Shown: positions 26,930-34,446, counted from the first letter of the stretch. The stretch: DNA of 64,000 nucleotides from Bacteroidales bacterium (GCA_014860575.1 JACZJK010000005.1:62001-126000); one strand, 5' to 3'. Notes: generated by a model from the sequence alone, not told the origin. Numbers and translations are program-made.

Positions 26930-27244
26930 ATGAAAACATACACCTTAGACGAAGTACAGGACAAGCTCATCGGAAAAACCGGAACACCCGAACGAGACTT
27001 GTTTGAGTATGAACTTCAGCTGGACCTGATCGGAAAAGCCATCAGACAGGTACGCCGGGAACGTAACCTGACCCAGGAAGAACTGGGCAAACTCATTGGC
27101 GTTCAAAAAGCCCAGATTTCACGTCTTGAGAATAATGCAAGCAATGTTACTTTAGACACCTTGCTGAGAGTATTCACAGCGCTGAAGGCAAAAGTAAAAC
27201 TTCACGTAGAACTTTCCGATCTGAATTTTAGCGTGGGAGGATAA
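26930..27244 (+). CDS. HigA-type XRE antitoxin
   Basis: Antitoxin and likely autorepressor, 104 aa. The helix-turn-helix is plain: AIRQVRRERNLTQEELGKLIGVQ followed by AQISRLENNASNVTLDTLLRV (motif LTQEELGKLIG...QISRLEN). I use ATG 26930, 2 bases after the toxin stop, rather than the in-frame TTG at 26924. It would bind HigB and the inverted repeat at 26526-26555. The N-terminal 35 residues before the HTH probably hold the toxin-binding part. Confidence 0.88.
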   Translation: MKTYTLDEVQDKLIGKTGTPERDLFEYELQLDLIGKAIRQVRRERNLTQEELGKLIGVQKAQISRLENNASNVTLDTLLRVFTALKAKVKLHVELSDLNFSVGG

Positions 27245-27550
27245 TTTAATGACGCCAAAACATAAACTGGAAAACAAGATAATGTGCTGTTGATTGATCC
27301 TTTATTTGATAAGCTGTTGGCATTTGTGCTTCAAATGTAGAAAATATTATTGAATTGCAAATTCAATGGTGTTCGGAGCGGCATTGCAAATGCCGCTCCG
27401 CCGGGGGGAGGCAAATTTAATGACGCCAAAAACATAAACTGGAAAACAAGGTAATGCGGCGTTGATTGATCCTTTATTTGATAAGCTTTTGGCATTTGTG
27501 CCTCAAATGTAGAAAATACTATTAAATTGGAAGTTCAATGATGTTCGGAG
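27243..27550. repeat. Tandem 136-base duplication downstream of the toxin-antitoxin genes
   Basis: 27243-27378 and 27414-27550 are direct repeats, about 90 percent identical by eye (around 11 substitutions and one inserted A), with a 171-172-base period. Each copy ends in a version of the double-hairpin element; the second copy's hairpins are decayed. The first copy overlaps the antitoxin stop codon by two bases. No gene is seen in 27245-27602. Confidence 0.85.
27345..27413 (+). repeat. Double-hairpin intergenic repeat, copy d (most complete)
   Basis: Best copy. Hairpin 1: ATTGAATT (27349-27356), loop GCA, AATTCAAT (27360-27367). Spacer GGTGTT (27368-27373). Hairpin 2: CGGAGCGGCATT (27374-27385), loop GCA, AATGCCGCTCCG (27389-27400). 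Both stems are perfect. A GC-rich tail follows to 27413. Confidence 0.85.
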
Positions 27551-27556
27551 TGGGTA
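27523..27556 (+). repeat. Double-hairpin intergenic repeat, copy e (decayed)
   Basis: ATTAAATTGGAAGTTCAAT resembles hairpin 1 with several mismatches, followed by GATGTTCGGAGTGGG, the truncated start of hairpin 2. It lies 47 bases beyond the stop of the gene at 27603, facing copy f. Confidence 0.6.
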
Positions 27557-27602
27557 CGAATCAGCCAGATAAAGGAAGTTGCTTTATTGATAAGAATGAA
27601 CT

Positions 27603-28163
27603 TTAATCTCTCTCATTTTTCCTCCAGTAATCATTAGGCAGTTTTCCAATTTCATAGTCTTTAGATGTAAATATGTTGCCGGGCTTTCCAAATCTCCATA
27701 ATTCATTCCTATCTTCAAAAATAATCCATCTGATTAAATCATAGTTTTCTGGAAACCCCGAACAATAATGACCTGGATAAAATGCCGTTGTTCGATTCAA
27801 AAAATCCCCGTTAGTTAGGCCATCCTTTGCATAAGAAACCTGAATGTTTAAGGTATCAAGGATCTTTAGTGAAAAGAATAATTGATCATTGTTATCGTAA
27901 AGGAATATAATACTGTCAACAATCTCATACTTTCCATTAACTTCGAAGAAATTGCAATCAGGATCATGATAACTATGTGTCTTTTTTAAAAGCATAGCAA
28001 TAAAATTTGTAAAATGCCAATAATTATCCTCACAAATACTTAATTGCATAAAATATTCTTTTTGTATTATGTATTCACCCCATAAACTTTCTTGTTGGGT
28101 TGATTGAGGATAAGAACTATCATTGAATAAAATTAAAGCTAATATAGTGAACAATAATTTCAT
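27603..28163 (-). CDS. Small secreted protein of unknown function
   Basis: Protein of 186 aa with a cleavable-looking signal peptide (MKLLFTILALILFNDSSYPQS). The mature part is rich in aromatic and acidic residues (YDLIRWIIFEDRNELWRF near the C-terminus) and I recognise no family. The open frame continues to 28274, but the 37 extra codons fall in the dispersed repeat, so ATG 28163 is chosen. Base composition is more AT-rich than the neighbouring housekeeping genes, which hints at recent acquisition. It is flanked by inverted copies of the repeat, like the TIR gene. Confidence 0.6.
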   Translation of the reverse strand: MKLLFTILALILFNDSSYPQSTQQESLWGEYIIQKEYFMQLSICEDNYWHFTNFIAMLLKKTHSYHDPDCNFFEVNGKYEIVDSIIFLYDNNDQLFFSLKILDTLNIQVSYAKDGLTNGDFLNRTTAFYPGHYCSGFPENYDLIRWIIFEDRNELWRFGKPGNIFTSKDYEIGKLPNDYWRKNERD

Positions 28164-28189
28164 AATCTCATTTTTTAAAATGGTGGAAC

Positions 28190-28310
28190 TCCGCTGAGCG
28201 GCATTTGCAATGCCGCTCAGAACACCGGATAATTTATAATTATCCAACACCACTTCTTCCACTTTTATTATCATATTGCACTGCCAATGTTGGCATTGCT
28301 ACGCAAAGCT
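28190..28310 (-). repeat. Double-hairpin intergenic repeat, copy f (inverted)
   Basis: Hairpin 2: CTGAGCGGCATT (28194-28205), loop TGC, AATGCCGCTCAG (28209-28220), perfect 12-bp arms. Spacer AACACC (28221-28226). Hairpin 1: GGATAATT (28227-28234), loop TAT, AATTATCC (28238-28245), perfect. Similarity to copy b runs on to about 28310. The whole gap 28164-28472 contains only this, copy g and a promoter. Confidence 0.85.
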
Positions 28311-28321
28311 AGAATATAATT

Positions 28322-28345
28322 TTGAATTGCAAATTCAAGGATGTC
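28322..28345 (+). repeat. Double-hairpin intergenic repeat, copy g (hairpin 1 only)
   Basis: TTGAATT (28322-28328), loop GCA, AATTCAA (28332-28338), then GGATGT, which matches the spacer; hairpin 2 is absent. Confidence 0.65.
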
Positions 28346-28446
28346 TAATTCGATACCTGAGATACAGCACAAATTCTGCCCAGGCCTTGAAACACATGCT
28401 TAGCTTCGAACCTTGCTGTCCAAATCTCAGATTCACCGGGAATTCA

Positions 28447-28454
28447 TACTTTTG
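28447..28454 (+). promoter_or_regulatory. -7 box (TAnnTTTG) for the sirtuin gene
   Basis: TACTTTTG, exact consensus match, 18 bases before ATG 28473. Its position inside the longer open frame (from 28413) argues that 28473 is the true start. Confidence 0.6.
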
Positions 28455-28472
28455 CAGAAAGCTTTTCAGGAT

Positions 28473-29165
28473 ATGAAGAAAGTGGTAGTGCTTAGTGGAG
28501 CCGGTATCAGCGCCGAAAGCGGCATAAGTACATTCCGCGATGCCGGGGGATTATGGGAAAACCATCGCATCGAGGATGTTGCCACTTTTGAAGCCTGGGA
28601 AAGAAACCAGGAACTGGTTTTACAGTTTTATAACCTTCGGCGGAAGCAATTGCATGAGGTTGAACCCAATGCAGGCCACCGGGCACTTGTGAAACTGGAA
28701 GAAAAATTTGATGTGCAGATCATCACCCAGAATGTGGATGACCTGCACGAACGCGCCGGATCAAAAAATGTGCTTCACCTCCACGGCGAATTGAAGAAGG
28801 TTCGCAGCACTGCCGATCCCAGCCTAGTGTATGAACTGGATGGATGGGAACTCAAGAAAGGCGATGTTTGTGAAAAAGGTTCGCAGTTGAGGCCGCATAT
28901 CGTGTGGTTTGGAGAAGCAGTTCACATGATTGTTTCTGCAGCGGAACTTTCAGGCCGTGCCGATATTTTTATCGTTGTCGGGACCTCACTGCTTGTTTAT
29001 CCCGCTGCCGGGCTCATTGATTATGTGCCGCCAAAGGTTCCCAAATATATTGTTGATCCGAACGCAAAGGATATGAAGTACATTGCGAACCTGCATGTGA
29101 TTGCCGAAAAAGCGGGGACAGGCCTCGTGCAACTTGTTGAAGAACTCATGTCAACCAAAGACTAA
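28473..29165 (+). CDS. cobB: Sirtuin NAD-dependent protein deacylase, CobB type
   Basis: Removes acyl groups from protein lysines using NAD. The 230-aa protein has the NAD-binding GAGISAESGISTFR at residue 8, TQNVDDLHERAG with the catalytic His in LHLHGELK, and IVVGTSLLVYPAAG near the C-terminus. FYNLRRKQL carries the Tyr and Arg (YxxR) that mark SIRT5/CobB desuccinylase-demalonylase activity. The zinc-site cysteines are mostly gone: VRSTAD and DVCEKGS stand where E. coli CobB has its CxxC pairs, leaving one Cys. An FKBP lipoprotein gene follows 6 bases later. Confidence 0.9.
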   Translation: MKKVVVLSGAGISAESGISTFRDAGGLWENHRIEDVATFEAWERNQELVLQFYNLRRKQLHEVEPNAGHRALVKLEEKFDVQIITQNVDDLHERAGSKNVLHLHGELKKVRSTADPSLVYELDGWELKKGDVCEKGSQLRPHIVWFGEAVHMIVSAAELSGRADIFIVVGTSLLVYPAAGLIDYVPPKVPKYIVDPNAKDMKYIANLHVIAEKAGTGLVQLVEELMSTKD

Positions 29166-29171
29166 TACAAA

Positions 29172-29642
29172 ATGAAAAACTCAACTTCCCTCATTCTGTT
29201 AATCCTGGCATTATTCAGCCTGGCTTTTATTGCCTGCGAGGATAAGGAAGACAAACAGGCAGAAATCGACCGGAAAAAAATTCTGGATTACATTGCTGAA
29301 AATGAACTTGATGCAGAGGAAACTGCTTCCGGTTTATTTTATGTGATCGAGAACCCCGGAACCGGTGAACACCCTACGCAATATTCTACTGTCACCGTAC
29401 GCTATACAGGGTATTATCTTGATGGGGTCGTATTTGACACCAATGAAGGCGGTCAGGCTTCACCTTTTAACCTTCAGGGTGTGATTCATGGCTGGAAGGA
29501 AGGAATCCCGCTGTTCCGGACAGGAGGCATAGGAAAACTACTTGTACCTTCGCGACTGGCCTATGGGGCAAATTCAGCTTACCGGGGTATTCCAAATAAC
29601 TCAGTTTTGATTTTTGATATCCGGCTGGTTGAATTTTATTAA
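29172..29642 (+). CDS. FKBP-type peptidyl-prolyl isomerase lipoprotein
   Basis: Periplasmic prolyl isomerase of 156 aa. A lipoprotein signal (LILALFSLAFIAC) places the mature N-terminus at the cysteine, so it should be membrane-anchored facing the periplasm. The FKBP domain is shown by VTVRYTGYYLDGVVFDT, VIHGWKEGIPLFRTGGIGKLLVPSRLAYG and VLIFDIRLVEF (short motif set YTGY...VFD...GW.EG...G....PS.LAYG). Related Bacteroidota lipoprotein FKBPs include GldI. Whether this one supports type IX secretion cannot be told. Confidence 0.88.
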   Translation: MKNSTSLILLILALFSLAFIACEDKEDKQAEIDRKKILDYIAENELDAEETASGLFYVIENPGTGEHPTQYSTVTVRYTGYYLDGVVFDTNEGGQASPFNLQGVIHGWKEGIPLFRTGGIGKLLVPSRLAYGANSAYRGIPNNSVLIFDIRLVEFY

Positions 29643-29655
29643 GCTGTTGCCCGGT

Positions 29656-30138
29656 ATGGAAGAACAAGGTTTTATAAACAGTCATGATTACAAGCTGATA
29701 AAATCCAGAGCAGAAAGGTATTGCGATGTGCAGGATCGCAGTATTTTTGAAACAGTGATGAAGTTAAAATCATGGGGTTGTGAACCAGAATGGATAAATA
29801 CGATTATAAAAGAACTTACCAACAGCGGTCATATTGATGAACAACGGTTTGCCAATAATTTTGCCAGGGGTAAGTTCAGGATTAAAAGCTGGGGGAAGCT
29901 AAAGATTACAGCGGCCTTGTATCAGTTAAGAATAGCTTCGGCAATTATCAATAATGCTTTGAACCAGATTGATGAAGGCGATTATCGCATAACACTGACG
30001 GAAATTATCGAGAAAAAGCTGAAAATTACCAGGGGGGAAGCAAACATCAGAATTAACAAAACTGCCGCTTACGCACTTGGCAAAGGGTTCGAATCAACAT
30101 TGGTTTTTGAAGTTCTTAAAACAATAAACTTGAAATAA
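29656..30138 (+). CDS. recX: Regulatory protein RecX
   Basis: RecX caps and regulates RecA filaments. The 160-aa protein is helical throughout with the three-helix RecX repeats: RYCDVQDRSIFETVMKLKSWG, TNSGHIDEQRFANNFARGKFRIKSWG (LxxxGxIDExRFAxxFxRGKF is the signature) and the C-terminal repeat. ATG 29656 is preferred to the frame start at 29614, which lies inside the FKBP gene. Its stop codon overlaps the prfB start by one base (TAATG). Confidence 0.85.
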   Translation: MEEQGFINSHDYKLIKSRAERYCDVQDRSIFETVMKLKSWGCEPEWINTIIKELTNSGHIDEQRFANNFARGKFRIKSWGKLKITAALYQLRIASAIINNALNQIDEGDYRITLTEIIEKKLKITRGEANIRINKTAAYALGKGFESTLVFEVLKTINLK

Positions 30139-31227
30139 TGGTAACAAACGAAATGGTAAAAGACCTCAAAAAAAGGCTGGAAGCCTTAAGGAGGTTCCTT
30201 TGAAGTGGACAAGAGAAAACAGCTTATAGCTGAAGAAGAAGCGCTTACGCAAGCTCCGGCTTTCTGGAACGATACCAAGAAAGCAGAAGTGGTACTGAAA
30301 TCCATAAAGGAGAAAAACGATTGGGTAAAGGCATATGAAAAAGCCATGACCGCCCTCGATGACCTGAACGTACTCTGGGATTTTTATCAACTTGATGAGG
30401 CCACCGAGGAAGAAGTGGGTGTGCAATACAAGCTTACCCTAAAGCTTATCGAAGACCTTGAGTTTAAAAATATGCTTAGCGGCGAAGAAAACAAATTCGG
30501 CGCTATTATACAGGTTACTTCTGGTGCCGGTGGAACCGAAAGTCAGGATTGGGCCGAAATGCTGATGCGCATGTATTTGCGCTGGGGCGAGAGAAGTGGG
30601 TATAAAACGATCATCATTGATGAGCAGCAAGGAGATGTTGCCGGAGTAAAGCAGGTTTCAATTGAATTTGAGGGCGATTATGCGTTTGGTTACCTCAAGG
30701 GTGAAAATGGCGTTCACCGTTTGGTGAGGCTTTCGCCATTTGATTCAAACAACAAAAGGCATACCTCCTTTGCATCGGTGTATGCTTACCCGGTAGTTGA
30801 TGATGATATTGTGATAGAAATTAATCCCGCAGATATTTCATGGGATACTTTCCGCTCAAGCGGACCTGGCGGACAAAACGTGAATAAGCTTGAAACTGCT
30901 GTGCGTTTGCGCCATGCCCCTTCGGGCATCGTAATTGAATGCCAGGAAACCCGGTCGCAGGGACAAAACAGGGAAAAAGCCATCAAAATGCTGAAATCGC
31001 AATTGTATGAAATTGAACTGAGAAAACAGCAGGAAGAACAGGACAAGATTGAAAGTTCCAAAAAACTCATTGAATGGGGTTCGCAGATAAGAAATTATGT
31101 AATGCATCCTTACAAGCTTGTAAAAGACCTGCGAACCGGCTACGAAACTTCAAACGTTCAGGCTGTGATGGATGGCGAAATTGACGATTTTATAAAAAGA
31201 TATCTGATGGAATTCGGGCGTTCCTAA
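30138..31227 (+). CDS. prfB: Peptide chain release factor 2 with programmed +1 frameshift
   Basis: RF2 ends translation at UGA and UAA. The first 21 codons start at ATG 30138 and run into an in-frame TGA at 30201-30203. The site is AGGAGG (30189-30194), a 3-base spacer, then CTT TGA, the classic RF2 autoregulatory +1 shift; skipping T30201 continues into the 340-codon main frame. The main part has the codon-recognition SPF in [10 protein letters not shown] and the catalytic GGQ in [11 protein letters not shown]. Low RF2 would favour the shift and raise RF2. recX overlaps the start by one base. An annotator that ignores the shift would start this gene at GTG 30205. Confidence 0.95.
30189..30203 (+). 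promoter_or_regulatory. Programmed +1 frameshift site of prfB
   Basis: AGGAGG, TTC, CTT TGA. The internal Shine-Dalgarno lies 3 bases from the slippery CTT, the same spacing as in E. coli prfB. Confidence 0.95.
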
Positions 31228-31757
31228 ACACTTATTCCAGGTTCTGCTTCTTCGGTTTGCTCATATTTTTGTGGGAACCATTCTTTTACCCGTGGCCAGA
31301 TTTCCGGAACCACCGATGATAAAGGTTCGTAAAGGTATGATCCGGTGCGCATTTGTTGTGTGATAAGTTTGTTGTTTGTATCAAAGTTGTTCACTACAAA
31401 CAGCAGGATGCCAAGAAAAAGCACCGACTTCACTAAACCTAATAATAATCCGCCAACACGGTTTAAAATACCCAGCGCTGCCCAATCAACAACTGAATCG
31501 AACAGTCTGCCAATCAATTGTATGACCACAACCACCACGATAAAAGTGATGATAAAGGAAACAATATTTACATGCTGACCATCCCAGCTTAATTCGATAA
31601 CGAGCCAGTTGGCTACCCAGCCGGAAAAATGAATTGAAAAGTAGATGCCGGCAAACAAAGCCACCAGCGAAGTTATACTTAGTATCAATCCTTTGGAGAA
31701 GCCCCGCCAGGCAAACCAAACTATTGGAATGATGAGAATAATGTCAAGGGTTCCCAT
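31224..31757 (-). CDS. CvpA family membrane protein
   Basis: Inner-membrane protein of 177 aa with four hydrophobic segments ([72 protein letters not shown]). The glycine-containing FSKGL after helix 1 and [11 protein letters not shown] are CvpA hallmarks. CvpA is linked to colicin V production and envelope homeostasis. I start at ATG 31757; the frame start at 31808 would overlap the ABC gene. It converges on prfB with a 4-base overlap of stops and follows the MlaFE-like genes. Confidence 0.82.
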   Translation of the reverse strand: MGTLDIILIIPIVWFAWRGFSKGLILSITSLVALFAGIYFSIHFSGWVANWLVIELSWDGQHVNIVSFIITFIVVVVVIQLIGRLFDSVVDWAALGILNRVGGLLLGLVKSVLFLGILLFVVNNFDTNNKLITQQMRTGSYLYEPLSSVVPEIWPRVKEWFPQKYEQTEEAEPGISV

Positions 31758-31767
31758 AATGATGGAG

Positions 31768-32514
31768 TTATGGTTTGTAGCTTTTTGCCAGTTCTGAGGC
31801 AAAAACAAAATCGTTGAGTTCCTTTATATCGCTTTTTAAGATTTCTGCTTTGCTGCCTTCCCACCAGAGATTGCCCTCATGGATGAAGAAAATTTTATCA
31901 CCCATTTCCATTACCGAGTTCATATCATGCGTGTTAACTACTGTGGTGGTTTCAAATTCCTGTGTGATTTCCCTGATGAGGTTATCAATTAAATTGGAGG
32001 TGGCAGGATCCAATCCGGAATTAGGCTCATCGCAAAATAAATACTTTGGATTCATTGAAATGGCGCGGGCAATGGCCACACGTTTTTTCATCCCGCCACT
32101 CAGCTCAGCAGGAAGCAGATTATTGGCATTTTCAAGGTTTACTCTCTGGAGGCAAAAATTTGCACGCTCACGTTTTTCGGCAAGGGAAAGTTTTGTGAAC
32201 ATCGAAAGTGGAAACATCACATTTTCCTCAACAGTCATCGAATCGAAAAGAGCTGAACCCTGGAAGAGCATGCCGATCTCGCGCCTTATCTCTTTAATTT
32301 TATCGCGCGATAGTTCCGAAAAAGGCCGGCCATCATACTCAACGGTACCGGTATCAGGTTTTACAAGCCCTACAAGGCATTTCATCAGGACCGTTTTTCC
32401 CGAACCACTTGCTCCGATGATGAGATTGGTTTTGCCCTGCTCAAATTTAATCGAGATGTCCTTCAATACCTGATGGTCGCCAAAGCTTTTTGATATGTTG
32501 CTGGCTTCTATCAT
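31768..32514 (-). CDS. ABC transporter ATPase, MlaF-type
   Basis: ATPase of a phospholipid-trafficking (Mla/Mkl) ABC transporter, 248 aa. Walker A GASGSGKTVLM, signature LSGGMKKRVAIARA, Walker B YLFCDEPNSGLDP and switch histidine VNTHD are all intact; EPNSGLDP is typical of the MlaF/Mkl group. Its start overlaps the stop of the MlaE-like permease by 4 bases. No MlaD substrate-binding gene follows in the window; the next genes are cvpA and prfB. Confidence 0.9.
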   Translation of the reverse strand: MIEASNISKSFGDHQVLKDISIKFEQGKTNLIIGASGSGKTVLMKCLVGLVKPDTGTVEYDGRPFSELSRDKIKEIRREIGMLFQGSALFDSMTVEENVMFPLSMFTKLSLAEKRERANFCLQRVNLENANNLLPAELSGGMKKRVAIARAISMNPKYLFCDEPNSGLDPATSNLIDNLIREITQEFETTTVVNTHDMNSVMEMGDKIFFIHEGNLWWEGSKAEILKSDIKELNDFVFASELAKSYKP

Positions 32515-33251
32515 GTTAACAATAATTGAGTGAGTATCAGGTTGAATACAATGATCATGATGCTACTGTAAACTACGGCATTGGTACTTGAGGTTCCCAC
32601 TTCAAGAGCACCGCCTTTGGTGTAATATCCGAAATAGCTGGAAATTGATGAAATCAGAAAGGCGAAAACGGCAGTTTTGATGAGGGCGTAGAAGATATTG
32701 AATGGGATGAAAAAAGATTGAATACCATAAATATATACTTCAGATGACACCAATCCTGTAGTTACCCCGGCAAGCCAGCCGCCAAATACGCCCAGAAACA
32801 TGCTGATAATTATCAAAATCGGGTTAATAAAAACGGTGGCTACAATTTTTGGAAAAATCAGGAAAGCTGCCGGGTTTATGCCCATGATTTCAAGTGCATC
32901 AATTTGTTCGGTAATGCGCATGGTACCAATTTCGGAAGCAATGCGCGAACCCACCTTTCCGGCCAGGATAAGGCTGATGATGGTTGGCGAGAATTCAAGC
33001 ACTATTGATTCGCGAACCGATAATCCTATGGTATAAAGTGGAATTAATGGATGTTCGATGTTGAATGCCATCTGAATGCACAACACTGCCCCCATAAAAA
33101 CCGAAATTATTACCACGATACCAAGAGAATCAAGCCCCAGCCTATCCATTTCAAAGATGATCCTTCGCAGATAGATTCGCTCGTTTTCGGGTCTCTTAAA
33201 AACCTGTTTTAGTAAAAGAAGGTATCTTCCTATTTCGTCAAGCAGCCGCAT
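32511..33251 (-). CDS. MlaE-type ABC transporter permease
   Basis: Membrane subunit of 246 aa with five to six hydrophobic segments and the MlaE family core: AFNIEHPLIPLYTIG, LEFSPTIISLILAGKVGSRIASEIGTMRITEQIDALEIMGI (key motif AGKVGSRIASEIGTM and EQIDALE), and the C-terminal TKGGALEVGTSSTNAVV. Works with the ATPase to move phospholipids between membranes. The 5' gap contains CTAAATTA, one mismatch from a -7 box on the minus strand. Confidence 0.9.
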   Translation of the reverse strand: MRLLDEIGRYLLLLKQVFKRPENERIYLRRIIFEMDRLGLDSLGIVVIISVFMGAVLCIQMAFNIEHPLIPLYTIGLSVRESIVLEFSPTIISLILAGKVGSRIASEIGTMRITEQIDALEIMGINPAAFLIFPKIVATVFINPILIIISMFLGVFGGWLAGVTTGLVSSEVYIYGIQSFFIPFNIFYALIKTAVFAFLISSISSYFGYYTKGGALEVGTSSTNAVVYSSIMIIVFNLILTQLLLT

Positions 33252-33602
33252 TTTATAATGTTTTGGCTAAATTAAGCATATTCTAAAAAGTAAGACCTAT
33301 TCAGAAACGCTATGATCGTATATTTTAGTTTATGGTTCATAATTTGGAACCCGCACCAGAATTATTCTACCGCAAAGGCGCAAGGCTTAGATTCTAAACC
33401 CTCTAAACCCACTAAACTCTCTAAACCTACAAAACCCACTAAACTTCTAAACCTTCATCGCATCTTAGCGAGAAATCTTATGAAAACAAGTCAAAACTTA
33501 AAAAGACAAACAGAGGGTCGAATGCATTGAAATATCCCGGATGGTAAATCGTTTAATATTCTGCTTGAGCTTCAGAAATGACTTAAGAACAAGAGTAATG
33601 TT
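33252..33602. repeat. Intergenic region with low-complexity CTAAACC words
   Basis: Between divergent mlaE-like and lipoprotein genes. 33392-33455 consists of irregular repeats of CTAAACC, CTCTAAACC and ACTAAAC words. No coding potential was recognised in the rest. Confidence 0.7.
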
Positions 33603-33610
33603 TATTTTTG
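33603..33610 (+). promoter_or_regulatory. -7 box (TAnnTTTG) for the small lipoprotein gene
   Basis: TATTTTTG, exact consensus match, 25 bases before ATG 33636. Confidence 0.55.
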
Positions 33611-33635
33611 CCTGATTTTAACAAAACCCTGCATA

Positions 33636-33848
33636 ATGAGAACCCGCAAAACATTGTACCTGACAGGATTCCTGATATTAGCATTGATGGTAAGTTCCTG
33701 CGCTTCATCGCGAAAAGGACGTAAGAGCCACAAAAGATATAACCGTGAAAGGTGCGATTGTTCGCGCTTTAGTGAAATGGTGAGTAACAACAAGGTAGCT
33801 ACTGTTGATTGGTTTGCATATCATGGCGGACAAAAACTTACTCAATAA
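33636..33848 (+). CDS. Small lipoprotein of unknown function
   Basis: Protein of 70 aa with a lipoprotein signal (FLILALMVSSC) and then a very basic stretch (SSRKGRKSHKRYNRERCDCSR contains 10 Lys/Arg) and a CDC motif. Own -7 box 25 bases upstream. Short CDCSRF-type lipoproteins occur in other Bacteroidota, function unknown. It overlaps the SprT-like gene by 26 bases, suggesting co-transcription. Confidence 0.65.
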   Translation: MRTRKTLYLTGFLILALMVSSCASSRKGRKSHKRYNRERCDCSRFSEMVSNNKVATVDWFAYHGGQKLTQ

Positions 33849-34431
33849 ATTTTTACCTGAACCTTGTATTGACAAGGTTTATCATTGGCTAAAGCTTCAT
33901 CAGGCAGTGTTGCGGATAACGGCGGCCCGCATGAGCAAACTGGGTGATTACCGCCCCCCGCACCGAGGCATGCCGCACCGCATTTCGGTAAATCATAATC
34001 TGAACCATCACGAGTTTCTTTCCACCCTGCTGCATGAAATGGCGCATTTGCTTTGCTGTGAGAAATATGGCCGGCGGGTAAAGCCTCATGGCAAGGAATG
34101 GAAACAGGCTTACAAGGAACTTCTTCCCGACATTTGCGGGCCTGGCATATTCCCCGAAGATATTGAGCAAGCCTTTGCTGTCTTTTTTCATCCCCGCACT
34201 TCTTACCGGCGTGGCAATGAAGTGTTAAAGCTGGCTTTCAGGAAGTACGACCCTGGTTCGGATCTAAAAGCAATTGAAGAAATTCCCGAAGGCGACAGTT
34301 TCATTTACCACCACCGCACCTTCAGGAAAATACAACGGGTTCGCACAAGATACAAGTGCATTTGCTTAAACAACAACCGTTTGTATTCTTTCAGCCCGCT
34401 GGCGCAAGTAATGCCGCAAGAAACTTCCTGA
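33823..34431 (+). CDS. SprT-like zinc metalloprotease-fold protein
   Basis: Protein of 202 aa with the metallopeptidase motif LLHEMAHLLCCEKYG (HExxH), followed by a distal histidine in KPHGKEWKQAY, the arrangement of the SprT-like family (SPRTN/YpsC type). A C-terminal RTRYKCICLNNN segment keeps only two of the cysteines of the usual zinc ribbon. Start at ATG 33823 rather than 33805 shortens the overlap with the lipoprotein gene. Substrate unknown; SprT-like proteins have been linked to protein-DNA crosslink repair in eukaryotes. Confidence 0.8.
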   Translation: MADKNLLNKFLPEPCIDKVYHWLKLHQAVLRITAARMSKLGDYRPPHRGMPHRISVNHNLNHHEFLSTLLHEMAHLLCCEKYGRRVKPHGKEWKQAYKELLPDICGPGIFPEDIEQAFAVFFHPRTSYRRGNEVLKLAFRKYDPGSDLKAIEEIPEGDSFIYHHRTFRKIQRVRTRYKCICLNNNRLYSFSPLAQVMPQETS

Positions 34432-34446
34432 TTTAATTGGTTTCAT

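Noticed and set aside
21185-28345. Integron attC sites
   Set aside because: The hairpins are in tandem pairs and copies around a gene are inverted, unlike attC; no integrase gene is seen.
28413-28472. Longer N-terminus of the sirtuin
   Set aside because: The extra 20 codons contain the -7 box at 28447 and do not resemble CobB N-termini.
21266-29165. A multi-gene NAD-based antiphage island (TIR plus sirtuin)
   Set aside because: The TIR gene and sirtuin are 6 kb apart, on opposite strands, with transporters between; the sirtuin is a CobB-type housekeeping enzyme with its own promoter.
30205-31227. prfB starting at GTG 30205
   Set aside because: The upstream 21 codons and the AGGAGG-CTT-TGA site show that the gene starts at 30138 and shifts frame.
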